This document shows, one piece after another, positions 51,665-60,032 of a stretch of DNA of 64,000 nt (positions are counted from its first letter, which is position 1; each line of letters starts with the position of its first letter). Position numbers and translations under genes: made by a program. The notes under the pieces are model-generated. The model saw only the letters and a list, made by a program, of their open reading frames with translations, had not been told where the DNA came from and searched no databases. The stretch is from Pseudomonas sp. (GTDB lineage Bacteria > Pseudomonadota > Gammaproteobacteria > Pseudomonadales > Pseudomonadaceae). The stretch is from assembly GCF_002796985.1 (NCBI RefSeq), contig NZ_PEKX01000001.1:9530-73529 (forward strand), written 5' to 3'.

Positions 51665-52969
51665 GTGACCCAGAACTGGAGTGGCGTGCTGATACGCCAC
51701 CTGCTGCTAGTCGCCGCCGCCGGCGCGCTGCTCGGCCTGATTACCGGCCAGTACGGCTGGGCCATCGCCGTGGCGCTGGCCGCCTACCTCGGCTGGTCGA
51801 CCTGGCAGTTGCTGCGCCTGCACAAGTGGCTGAAGAACCACCAGCCCGATGAAGCCCCGCCCGACGGCTACGGCCTGTGGGGCGAGGTGTTCGACAGCAT
51901 CTACCACTTGCAGCGGCGCAACCAGCGGGCCCGCGGGCGCCTGCAGGCAGTGATCGACCGTATGCAGGAATCCACCGCGGCGCTGCGCGACGGCATGATC
52001 CTGCTCGACCGCGACGGCAACCTGGAATGGTGGAACCAGTCCGCCGAGCGCCTGCTGGGCCTCAAGAGCCCGCAGGACGGGGGCCAGCCGGTGACCAACC
52101 TGGTCCGCCATCCGCGCTTCAAGGAATACTTCGAGGGCGAGGATTACCGCGAACCGCTGGAGCTCGCCTCGCCCATCAGCGACAACCTGCGCCTGCAGTT
52201 CCACATCACCCTCTATGGCGCCGGCGAGCACCTGATGCTGGTGCGCGACGTGACCCGCGTCCACCAGCTGGAGCAGATGCGCAAGGACTTTGTCGCCAAC
52301 GTCTCCCACGAGCTGCGCACCCCGCTGACGGTGATCGCCGGCTACCTGGAGACACTGCTGGACAACGTCGAGAACGTGAACCCGCGCTGGACCCGTGCGC
52401 TGCAGCAGATGCAGCAGCAAGCCGGGCGCATGCAGAACCTGCTCAACGACCTGCTCCTGCTGGCCAAGCTGGAAGCCACCGATTACCCGGCGGACAACAA
52501 GCCGGTGGCGGTGGACCTGATGCTGCTGTCGATTCGCAACGACGCCCAGGCGCTGTCTGGCGCGCGCAACCATCGCATCAGCCTGGAGGCGGACTCGAAG
52601 GTGAAGCTCAAGGGCAGCGAGGCGGAACTGCGCAGTGCCTTCTCCAACCTGGTATTCAACGCCGTGAAGTACACCCCCGAGGAAGGCGAGATCCGCATCC
52701 GCTGGTGGGGTGACGAGCAGGGTGCGCACCTGGCCGTGCAGGACAGTGGCATCGGCATCGATCCCAAGCACCTGCCGCGCCTGACCGAGCGCTTCTACCG
52801 TGTCGACTCCAGCCGCAACGCCAGTACCGGCGGCACCGGCCTGGGGCTGGCTATCGTCAAGCACGTACTGCTGCGCCATCGCAGCACCCTGGACATCAGC
52901 AGCGTGCCGGGCAAGGGCAGCAGCTTCACCTGCCACTTCCCGCCGCCGCAGGTCGAGAGTCGCGCATAA
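51665..52969 (+). CDS. phoR: Phosphate regulon sensor histidine kinase PhoR
   Basis: A 434-residue inner-membrane kinase. Two hydrophobic segments near residues 8-48 form the anchor, then a PAS-like domain (about 95-200, with LRDGMILLDRDGNLEWWN). The HisKA domain has the phosphorylated His215 in NVSHELRTPLTV, and the HATPase domain (about 320-428) has the N-box LVFNAVKYTP, then DSGIGIDPKHLPRL and GTGLGLAIVKH. There is no large periplasmic sensor, as in other PhoR proteins that read phosphate through the Pst system and PhoU. It begins with GTG at 51665, after GGAACGGAATTTC. Confidence 0.96.
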   Translation: MTQNWSGVLIRHLLLVAAAGALLGLITGQYGWAIAVALAAYLGWSTWQLLRLHKWLKNHQPDEAPPDGYGLWGEVFDSIYHLQRRNQRARGRLQAVIDRMQESTAALRDGMILLDRDGNLEWWNQSAERLLGLKSPQDGGQPVTNLVRHPRFKEYFEGEDYREPLELASPISDNLRLQFHITLYGAGEHLMLVRDVTRVHQLEQMRKDFVANVSHELRTPLTVIAGYLETLLDNVENVNPRWTRALQQMQQQAGRMQNLLNDLLLLAKLEATDYPADNKPVAVDLMLLSIRNDAQALSGARNHRISLEADSKVKLKGSEAELRSAFSNLVFNAVKYTPEEGEIRIRWWGDEQGAHLAVQDSGIGIDPKHLPRLTERFYRVDSSRNASTGGTGLGLAIVKHVLLRHRSTLDISSVPGKGSSFTCHFPPPQVESRA

Positions 52970-53061
52970 CAGCCTTCCACTGCGACTCTTGTATGAGCGG
53001 GCTTGCCAGCCGGGCCCGCTGAACCGCATTCTTGTCCGTCCATTTGCTAACCAACAGAACC

Positions 53062-54402
53062 ATGGACCCTTCCCCTAGTAGCCACTTCCTCACTTACTTC
53101 GCCGATTTCGGCCTGATCCTGTTCGCCCTGTTCCTCGTCGTGCTCAACGGCTTCTTCGTCGCCGCCGAGTTCGCCATGGTCAAACTGCGCTCCACTCGGG
53201 TGGAGACCATCGTCAAGCAACACGGCTGGCGCGGCACCATCCTGCGCAAGGTGCACAACCAGCTCGACGCCTATCTTTCCGCCTGCCAGCTGGGCATCAC
53301 CCTGGCCTCCCTCGGCTTGGGATGGGTTGGCGAGCCAGCCTTCGCCGAACTGATCGAGCCGCTGCTGGCCGCCGTTGGCGTGCATTCCGAGGAAGTCATC
53401 CGCGGCGTCTCGTTCTTCAGCGCGTTCTTCATCATTTCCTACCTGCACATCGTGGTCGGCGAGCTGGCGCCCAAGTCCTGGGCGATCCGCAAGCCCGAGC
53501 TGCTGTCGCTGTGGACGGCGGTGCCGTTGTACCTGTTCTACTGGGCGATGTACCCGGCCATCTGGCTGCTCAACGCCAGCGCCAACACCATCCTGAAGAT
53601 TGCCGGGCAAGGCGAGCCTGGCCCGCATCACGAGCACCACTACAGCCGTGACGAGCTGAAGCTGATCCTGCACTCCAGCCGCGCCCACGACCCGAGCGAC
53701 CAGGGCATGCGCGTGCTGGCCTCGGCAGTGGAGCTGGGCGAACTGGAAGTGGCGGACTGGGCCAACTCCCGTGAAGATCTGGTCTACCTCGAGCGCAGCG
53801 CGCCGCTGGACGACATCCTCGCCACCATCCGCCGCCACAAGTACAGCCGCTACCCGGTGTACGACAGCGAGAAGGGCGAGTTCGTCGGCCTGCTGCACAT
53901 CAAGGACCTGCTGCTGGCCCTCGCCACGCTGGACAGCCTGCCGGAGTCCTTCGACCTCGACGAGCTGACCCACCCGCTGGAGATGGTCACCAAGCACCTG
54001 CCGCTGGCTCGCCTGCTGGAGCAGTTCCGCCAGGGCGGCTCACACTTCGCCCTGGTGGAGGAAGCCGACCACAAGGTCGTCGGCTACCTGACCATGGAAG
54101 ACGTGCTGGAGGTGCTGGTCGGCGACATCCAGGACGAACACCGCAAGGCCGAGCGCGGCATCGTCGCCTATCAGCCCGGCAAACTGCTGGTGCGCGGCGA
54201 CACCCCGCTGTTCAAGCTGGAGCGTCTACTGAGCATCGACCTGGACCACGTCGAGGCGGATACCCTCGCCGGCCTGGTCTACGACACTTTGAAGCGCGTG
54301 CCGGAAGAAGAAGAAGTCCTGGATACCGAGGGCTTGCGCATCATCGTGAAGAAGATGAAGGGCCCGAAGATCGTTCTCGCCAAGGTGGTGAAGCTCGATT
54401 GA
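53062..54402 (+). CDS. CNNM/CorC-type membrane protein (DUF21, CBS, CorC_HlyC)
   Basis: A 446-residue inner-membrane protein. A DUF21 domain with about four membrane helices (about 10-200, LVVLNGFFVAAEFAMVKLR) is followed by a CBS pair (about 220-345, RSAPLDDILATIRRHKYSRYPVYD) and a C-terminal CorC_HlyC domain (about 360-445). These proteins were named hemolysins but act in divalent-cation handling. ATG 53062 gives the family start MDPSPSS; the TTG ten codons upstream has no ribosome site. Co-location with phoBR is conserved in Pseudomonas, but the reason is unknown. Confidence 0.9.
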   Translation: MDPSPSSHFLTYFADFGLILFALFLVVLNGFFVAAEFAMVKLRSTRVETIVKQHGWRGTILRKVHNQLDAYLSACQLGITLASLGLGWVGEPAFAELIEPLLAAVGVHSEEVIRGVSFFSAFFIISYLHIVVGELAPKSWAIRKPELLSLWTAVPLYLFYWAMYPAIWLLNASANTILKIAGQGEPGPHHEHHYSRDELKLILHSSRAHDPSDQGMRVLASAVELGELEVADWANSREDLVYLERSAPLDDILATIRRHKYSRYPVYDSEKGEFVGLLHIKDLLLALATLDSLPESFDLDELTHPLEMVTKHLPLARLLEQFRQGGSHFALVEEADHKVVGYLTMEDVLEVLVGDIQDEHRKAERGIVAYQPGKLLVRGDTPLFKLERLLSIDLDHVEADTLAGLVYDTLKRVPEEEEVLDTEGLRIIVKKMKGPKIVLAKVVKLD

Positions 54403-54419
54403 GCGCCCCCTCCTGAACG

Positions 54420-54447
54420 AAAAGGCTGCCCGAGGGCAGCCTTTTTT
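54420..54447 (+). terminator. Rho-independent terminator after the CNNM/CorC gene
   Basis: AAGGCTGCCC (54422-54431) and GGGCAGCCTT (54434-54443) form a stem followed by a T run. Confidence 0.85.
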
Positions 54448-54458
54448 GTTGGTTCTTC

Positions 54459-54540
54459 GTAGGAGCGAGCTTGCTCGCGAACCTGCCCCAACATCGGCGC
54501 TGCCGGCGAACACCATTCGCGAGCAGGCTCGCTCCTGCAG
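54459..54540. repeat. REP element, inverted pair
   Basis: GTAGGAGCGAGCTTGCTCGC (from 54459) faces a diverged inverse arm ATTCGCGAGCAGGCTCGCTC (54515-54540), separated by 32 bases. Same REP family as at 4651, 45532 and 50159. It sits between the convergent CNNM and M23 genes. Confidence 0.88.
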
Positions 54541-54556
54541 GGACGCCGCGATGCGC

Positions 54557-55456
54557 TCAGTGCTCCCTGACCACCGCGAAATTCGGCAGCGTATCCACCG
54601 GCTGGGAGAAGTCGTAGGGAATCGACTCCAGCGCCAGGCCGACGTTGCGCTGCACCACGAAGTGCAGGTGCGGGCCGCTGCTGTTGCCAGTGTTGCCCGA
54701 CTGCGCCAGCGGCGTACCGGTGCCGATACGCTGGCCTTCGCGTACCAGCACCGAGCCACGCATCAGGTGCAGGTACACCCCCATGGTGCCGTCGTCATGC
54801 AGTACGCGCACGAAGTTGCCGGACGGGTTCTTGCCGCGCCCGCTCTGGCCGTTCTCGATCTTCACCACGGTACCGCCACGCGCCGCCACGATGGGCGTGC
54901 CGACCGGCATGGCGATGTCCATGGCGTAGCGGCCCTTGCGGGTGAAGTGGCTGTAGCGACCATTGGCTCCCTGGGTCAGGCGGAACGGCCCGCCCACCCA
55001 AGGCAGCGCGTACTGGTGGAACAGCGGTGTCGGGCGCGGATCGCCCAGCGCATAGCGCAGCTTGGGCTTGTAGCGCAGCGGCTTGGCTGGGTCCAGCGGG
55101 GTCAGGGTAGCGAGGCGGATTGCGCTGCGCGGCGGCAGCACCCAGCGGATCGGCTTCTGCGGCACACCCACGGCATTCTGCGCGCCGGTCACGCTCAGCT
55201 CCACTTCCACTGGCGCGTACAGGTCGTTGCGCACCTGCAGCGTCTCGCCACCGGCGTGCTTCTTGGTTTCCAGCTTCACCTGTTCTTCCAGGTGCTCGAC
55301 CATGCGATCGCGGAACACGAACACAGCCGCGCCCGCCACGGCTTTATCCGTGTAGGTGACCACGCCATTGGCGTCGGTGTACTTGTAGATGGTCACGGCC
55401 GAAGCCGTCCCGGCTACGGCCAAAAGACCGCAAAAGAGGATACTGCGCCCTAGCAT
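54557..55456 (-). CDS. Envelope M23 family metallopeptidase-like protein with DUF4124 domain
   Basis: A 299-residue exported protein. After a signal peptide (about 1-20, ending TASA) comes a DUF4124 module (VTIYKYTDANGVVTYTDK). The C-terminal half (about 165-290) is an M23 peptidase (LytM-type) with YAMDIAMPVGTPIVAARGGTV and GNTGNSSGPHLHFVV. The HLH zinc/catalytic pair is intact, but the first His-x-x-x-Asp motif is unusual because the residue four before the Asp is Arg, so the metal site needs a His from SHF. It may cut peptidoglycan cross-links or be an inactive EnvC-like activator. Confidence 0.85.
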   Translation of the reverse strand: MLGRSILFCGLLAVAGTASAVTIYKYTDANGVVTYTDKAVAGAAVFVFRDRMVEHLEEQVKLETKKHAGGETLQVRNDLYAPVEVELSVTGAQNAVGVPQKPIRWVLPPRSAIRLATLTPLDPAKPLRYKPKLRYALGDPRPTPLFHQYALPWVGGPFRLTQGANGRYSHFTRKGRYAMDIAMPVGTPIVAARGGTVVKIENGQSGRGKNPSGNFVRVLHDDGTMGVYLHLMRGSVLVREGQRIGTGTPLAQSGNTGNSSGPHLHFVVQRNVGLALESIPYDFSQPVDTLPNFAVVREH

Positions 55457-55579
55457 GTCGACTCTGGTTATAGGTATGGCGACGCAGGCAAGACTAGCAG
55501 TGTCGCCGCCGCGTCGCGACCCGCCGCCGGTCGACCTGTGAAACAGTCCAACTTGCCGGCGGGAGGATTTGTAACCAGA

Positions 55580-56479
55580 TCAGGCGCCCGGCACGTAATG
55601 CTTCTGCGAGCTGCCGCGGGCGATCAGGCGGGACAGGTAATCGAGCTTCTGCGGATCACGGTCGACGAAGCGGAAGGTCAGCTGCAGCCACTCGCTGTCC
55701 GGCTTGGGCTCCAGCGCGGCCACGGCATGCAGGTAGCCGTTGAGGCGAGCGACGTCGCTGTCTTCTTCCAGGTCCAGCACGGCGCTTTCAAGCACCTGCG
55801 GCAACGGCGTGCCGCGCTTCACCACCAGCAGCGCTTCCTTGAGGCTGAGTGCCTTGATCACGCACGGCAGGTTCGCGGAGGGCAGGCGCAACTGGCCCTG
55901 CTGGCCCTTGGCGCCGCTGCGCGCGGCCGGAGCAGCCGCCGCCGCTGCCGGAGCGGCCGATGCCGGGCGAGGCGCTGCAGATGCCGCCGATGGGCGCACG
56001 ACCTCGGCCTTGCCACCGGTAAGAGCGGCCAGGGAGTCATTGGGCATGGAGCCGACCAGGCTACGCTGCGGAGCCTGGGCTGCCAGGGCCTCCAGCTTGC
56101 CGACGCGAGACAGGGCCTTCTTCACCTTGCTCACCAGCTGGTCATTGGAGAACGGTTTGCCGATGAAGTCGGAGACGCCGGCCTGGATGGCCTGCACCAC
56201 GTTGTCCTTGTCACCACGGCTGGTGACCATGATGAAGGGCGTGGTCTTCAGGCTGTCCTGCTCGCGGCACCAGGTGAGCAGTTCGATCCCCGACAGCTCG
56301 GGCATCTCCCAGTCGCAGAGGATCAGGTCCACCGGCTGGCGCGCCAGGAACTGCTGCGCCTTGCGACCGTTGATTGCCTCGTCGATCTGCAGACCGGGGA
56401 AGTGGTCCCGCAGCCCTTTCTTCACCAGGTCACGGATGAACGGAGCATCATCCACGACCAGCACACTGACCTTGCCCAT
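55580..56479 (-). CDS. Response regulator with receiver domain and PilZ-like C-terminal region
   Basis: A 299-residue protein. An N-terminal receiver (about 1-125) has the acidic pocket DD at 10-11, phosphoacceptor Asp56 in LILCDWEMP and Lys in GKPF. An Ala/Pro-rich linker (about 160-190) joins it to a C-terminal beta-rich region (about 200-290), LPCVIKALSLKEALLVVKRG and LQLTFRFVDRDP, whose layout recalls PilZ without clear c-di-GMP residues. No kinase is adjacent. I start at ATG 56479 with GGGAG 6 bases upstream; another ATG two codons earlier lies right on that site. Its function is not known. Confidence 0.8.
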   Translation of the reverse strand: MGKVSVLVVDDAPFIRDLVKKGLRDHFPGLQIDEAINGRKAQQFLARQPVDLILCDWEMPELSGIELLTWCREQDSLKTTPFIMVTSRGDKDNVVQAIQAGVSDFIGKPFSNDQLVSKVKKALSRVGKLEALAAQAPQRSLVGSMPNDSLAALTGGKAEVVRPSAASAAPRPASAAPAAAAAAPAARSGAKGQQGQLRLPSANLPCVIKALSLKEALLVVKRGTPLPQVLESAVLDLEEDSDVARLNGYLHAVAALEPKPDSEWLQLTFRFVDRDPQKLDYLSRLIARGSSQKHYVPGA

Positions 56480-56567
56480 CGGCATCTCCCGAAATCGATA
56501 GGGCGAAGGATAGCCTTGCCAGGTGGCTACATGCCATTGGCTCGGGACCACTCGGCCATAAAATGAC

Positions 56568-56591
56568 GAACCCGGCGCAAGGGCCGGGTTC
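56568..56591 (-). terminator. Terminator-like hairpin after phoU
   Basis: GAACCCGGC (56568-56576) and GCCGGGTTC (56583-56591) form a 9-bp stem 21 bases after the phoU stop on the minus strand. The following bases are only partly T (GTCATTTTA), so termination may be incomplete. Confidence 0.6.
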
Positions 56592-56612
56592 GCTCTGGCA
56601 CGGCAGTCCGGC

Positions 56613-57356
56613 TTATTCGGCCTTGTCGGCCTTGCCAGCGGTGCCCTGTACTTCTTCCTTCATGCGGGTCAGGCCGAGGTGGCGAACATCGGTGCCACGC
56701 ACCAGGTAGATCACCAGTTCGGCGATGTTGCGCGCGTGGTCGCCGATGCGCTCCAGCGAACGCAGGGCCCAGATGACGTTGAGCACGCGCGAGATGGCCC
56801 GCGGGTCTTCCATCATGTAGGTCACCAGCTCCCGCAGAGCGGTCTTGTACTCGCGGTCGACGGTCTTGTCGTACTGCGCGACCGACAGCGCCAGGTCAGC
56901 GTCGAAGCGGGCGAAGGCGTCCAGCGCCTCCTGCACCATCTTGCGCACCTGGTTGCCGATGTGGCGCACTTCGACGTAGCCGCGCGGCGACTCGCCTTCC
57001 TCACACAGCTGGATGGCGCGGCGGGCGATCTTCGAGGCTTCGTCGCCGATGCGCTCGAGGTCGATCACCGACTTGGAGATGCTGATGATCAAGCGCAGGT
57101 CGGAGGCAGCCGGCTGGCGACGGGCGAGGATGCGCAGGCACTCCTCGTCGATGTTGCGCTCCATCTGATTGATCTGGTCGTCGATCTCGCGCACTTGCTG
57201 GGCCAGGCCGGAGTCGGCATCGATCAGCGCGTTGACCGCGTCGTTGACCTGCTTCTCCACCAGGCCACCCATGGCCAGCAGATGGCTGCGCACATCTTCC
57301 AGCTCGGCATTGAACTGCTGCGAGATGTGGTGGGTAAGGCTTTCTTTGTTGATCAT
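56613..57356 (-). CDS. phoU: Phosphate signalling regulator PhoU
   Basis: A 247-residue all-helical protein made of two PhoU repeats (about 15-115 and 125-215). The metal-binding motif is GDEASKIARRA with ALRSLERIGDHARNIAE in the second repeat. PhoU links the Pst transporter to PhoR and represses the pho regulon when phosphate is plentiful. It is the last gene of the pstCAB-phoU run on the minus strand, 85 bases after pstB. Confidence 0.97.
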   Translation of the reverse strand: MINKESLTHHISQQFNAELEDVRSHLLAMGGLVEKQVNDAVNALIDADSGLAQQVREIDDQINQMERNIDEECLRILARRQPAASDLRLIISISKSVIDLERIGDEASKIARRAIQLCEEGESPRGYVEVRHIGNQVRKMVQEALDAFARFDADLALSVAQYDKTVDREYKTALRELVTYMMEDPRAISRVLNVIWALRSLERIGDHARNIAELVIYLVRGTDVRHLGLTRMKEEVQGTAGKADKAE

Positions 57357-57441
57357 GTTCGCTCCGCGAAAGCCGCTGGCTCCGGGCCGCTGGCTGGTGG
57401 TGTTCTCCGGGAAGTTCTAGCGCGCAGGCAATACCGCGAAA

Positions 57442-58278
57442 CTAGCCGTAGCGACCGGTGATGTAGTCTTCTGTCTGCTTCTTGGCCGGGTTGGTGAACA
57501 GGGTATCGGTATCGCCGAATTCGATCAGCTTGCCCATGTACATGAACGCCGTGTAGTCGGAGACGCGCGCGGCCTGCTGCATGTTGTGGGTCACGATGAC
57601 GATGGTGAACTTGGATTTCAGCTCGTAGATCAGCTCTTCGATCTTCAGGGTGGAGATCGGGTCCAGTGCCGAGCAGGGTTCGTCGAGCAACAGGACTTCC
57701 GGCTCCACGGCGATGGTACGGGCAATGACCAGGCGCTGCTGCTGACCGCCGGAAAGGCCGAGGGCGGATTCGTGCAGGCGGTCCTTCACTTCATCCCACA
57801 GGGCCGCGCCCTTGAGTGCCCACTCGACGGCTTCGTCGAGCACGCGCTTCTTGTTGATGCCCTGGATGCGCAGGCCGTACACCACGTTCTCGTAGATGCT
57901 CTTGGGGAACGGATTGGGCTTCTGGAACACCATGCCGACGCGACGACGCAGCTCGGCGACATCGACGTTCTTGGCGAAGATGTTGTGGCTGTCCAGCAGG
58001 ATCTCGCCCTTGACGTTGCAGCCGTCGACCAGGTCGTTCATGCGGTTGAAGCAGCGCAGCAGGGTGGACTTGCCGCAGCCGGACGGGCCGATGAAGGCGG
58101 TCACGCGCTGCTTGGGAATGTTCATGCTGACGTCGAACAGCGCCTGCTTTTCGCCGTAGAACAGGCTCAGGCCGGGCACTTCGAGGGCGACGGTCTCGCT
58201 TTCCAGGTTCATGCCCTGGCGCTCGCCACGACCGAGCGCGCTGATGTCGATGCCGTGGGATGCGGTTTCATGTTGCAT
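57442..58278 (-). CDS. pstB: Phosphate ABC transporter ATPase PstB
   Basis: A 278-residue ABC ATPase. Walker A GPSGCGKST is at residues 64-72, the signature LSGGQQQR near 174-181, and Walker B VLLLDEPCSALDP is followed by the H-loop THNM. The N-terminal 22 residues before MNLESETVALEVPG extend the core compared with E. coli PstB, as in other Pseudomonas. AAGGAGACTGAAC precedes the ATG. It powers phosphate uptake with PstC and PstA. Confidence 0.97.
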   Translation of the reverse strand: MQHETASHGIDISALGRGERQGMNLESETVALEVPGLSLFYGEKQALFDVSMNIPKQRVTAFIGPSGCGKSTLLRCFNRMNDLVDGCNVKGEILLDSHNIFAKNVDVAELRRRVGMVFQKPNPFPKSIYENVVYGLRIQGINKKRVLDEAVEWALKGAALWDEVKDRLHESALGLSGGQQQRLVIARTIAVEPEVLLLDEPCSALDPISTLKIEELIYELKSKFTIVIVTHNMQQAARVSDYTAFMYMGKLIEFGDTDTLFTNPAKKQTEDYITGRYG

Positions 58279-58330
58279 GTTCAGTCTCCTTGGGAGGCTT
58301 GGCGGCGGGCTCGGCCCGCCGCCTGCAGAA

Positions 58331-60007
58331 TCAGTTTTCCAGCGCCTTGTACTTTTCGCGCAGGCGGTTACGAATGGCGACGGCCGAGAAGTTCAGCAGG
58401 GCGATCACCATCACCAGCAGCAGCGCGGTGGCATAAACCAGCGGGCGCGCGGCCTCGACGTTCGGGCTCTGGAAGCCGACGTCATAGATGTGGAAGCCCA
58501 GGTGCATGATCTTCTGGTCCAGGTGCACGTACGGGTAGTTGCCATCCACCGGCAGCGCCGGTGCCAGTTTCACCACGCCCACCAGCATCAGCGGCGCCAC
58601 TTCGCCGGCGGCGCGAGCCACGGCGAGGATCAAGCCGGTCATCATCGCCGGGCTGGCCATTGGCAGGACCACTTTCCACAGGGTCTCGGCCTTGGTCGCA
58701 CCCAGGGCCAGCGAACCTTCGCGGGTAGCGCGCGGGATGCGCGCCAGGCCTTCTTCGGTCGCCACGATCACTACCGGCACCGCGAGGATGGCCAGGGTCA
58801 GCGAGGCCCAGAACAACCCCGGCGTACCGAAAGTCGGCGCCGGCAGGGCTTCGGGGAAGAACATCCGGTCGAGCGAGCCACCCAGCACATAGACGAAGAA
58901 GCCCAGGCCGAACACACCGTAGACGATCGCCGGAACGCCCGCGAGGTTGTTCACCGCAATGCGGATGATGCGGGTCAGCAGGCCCTGGCGAGCGTACTCG
59001 CGCAGGTAGACGGCAGCGATTACACCGAACGGGGTGACGATCACCGCCATCACCAGGGTCATCATCACGGTGCCGAAGATGGCCGGGAAGATACCGCCTT
59101 CGGTGTTGGCTTCACGCGGGTCGTCGCTGAGGAACTCCCACAGCTTCTTGAAGTAGAAGCTCAGCTTGGTCGCCACGCCCATCTGGTTGGGCTGGTAGGC
59201 ATGCACCAGCTTACCGACGCTGATTTCGGTTTCCTTTCCGGAAGCATCGCGCATGACGATGCTGTCGCGGTTGAACTCCTGGTGCAGGCCGTTGAGCCGC
59301 TCTTCCAGCACCTTGTACTGGGCGTTCAGCTCGGCGCGGCCGGCGGCAATGTCGGCCTCGGCGGTGGCATCCAGCTTGTTGTTCAGCTGCAGGCCACGCT
59401 CTTTCAGGCGCAGGCGTTCCAGGCCGTGGTTGATGCCGCCGATGTCCTTCTTCTCCAGCTGATACAGCCTGGAGTAGAGCTCGTCGACGCGCTTCAGGCG
59501 AGCTTGTAGTTCGGCCATGGCGGCCGGACCTTCGGCGACCACCTTGCCGTTTTCCTTGACGCTCAGCAGGTAGCCATAGAAGTTGCCCCACTCGCGGCGT
59601 TCCAGGGTGACCAGATCGGCGGGGTGGCGACGGTCGGTCAGCCACTCGCCGATCACCCAGGAGAAGTCGCTGCCGTAGAGGTCGCGGTTGCCCAGTTTGA
59701 GCAGTTCACGGGTCATGAACTCCGGACCGTTGTCCGGGACCGGCAGACCGGCACCGCGCAGGCGTTCGCGCGGTACCTGTTCGATCTGCACTTCTTCGCC
59801 GATCAGCGTCTTGGGCGTTTCACCGGGGACGCTGTAGCTCGCCTCGATCACGTCCGCCGGCCAGAAGTGGCCGAGACCGCGCACGGCGATCACGGAGAGC
59901 AGACCGATGGTCATGATCACGGCGATGGACACAGCCCCTGCGTTCATCCACACCCAGGGAGAACCGCTGGCAAACCACGCTTTGACGGATTCCTGTTTCT
60001 GTTTCAC
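58331..60007 (-). CDS. pstA: Phosphate ABC transporter permease PstA with extended periplasmic region
   Basis: A 558-residue permease, nearly twice the size of E. coli PstA (296 residues). One membrane segment lies at about 21-43. A periplasmic region follows at about 45-300 and contains a coiled coil at about 161-245 (Glu/Leu/Arg heptads around MAELQARLKRVDELYSRLYQ). The permease core with about five helices (307-548) ends the protein, and the EAA-like loop SLALGATKAETLWKVVLP is present. The N-terminal part corresponds to DUF3333 in Pseudomonas PstA. It lies 25 bases after pstC and 52 before pstB. Confidence 0.95.
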   Translation of the reverse strand: MKQKQESVKAWFASGSPWVWMNAGAVSIAVIMTIGLLSVIAVRGLGHFWPADVIEASYSVPGETPKTLIGEEVQIEQVPRERLRGAGLPVPDNGPEFMTRELLKLGNRDLYGSDFSWVIGEWLTDRRHPADLVTLERREWGNFYGYLLSVKENGKVVAEGPAAMAELQARLKRVDELYSRLYQLEKKDIGGINHGLERLRLKERGLQLNNKLDATAEADIAAGRAELNAQYKVLEERLNGLHQEFNRDSIVMRDASGKETEISVGKLVHAYQPNQMGVATKLSFYFKKLWEFLSDDPREANTEGGIFPAIFGTVMMTLVMAVIVTPFGVIAAVYLREYARQGLLTRIIRIAVNNLAGVPAIVYGVFGLGFFVYVLGGSLDRMFFPEALPAPTFGTPGLFWASLTLAILAVPVVIVATEEGLARIPRATREGSLALGATKAETLWKVVLPMASPAMMTGLILAVARAAGEVAPLMLVGVVKLAPALPVDGNYPYVHLDQKIMHLGFHIYDVGFQSPNVEAARPLVYATALLLVMVIALLNFSAVAIRNRLREKYKALEN

Positions 60008-60032
60008 GGAACGTAGCCTCGTCGGGCGTCGC

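Noticed and set aside
52985..53015. Possible REP remnant between phoR and the CNNM gene
   Set aside because: Only a loose match to the REP core, with the stem lost.
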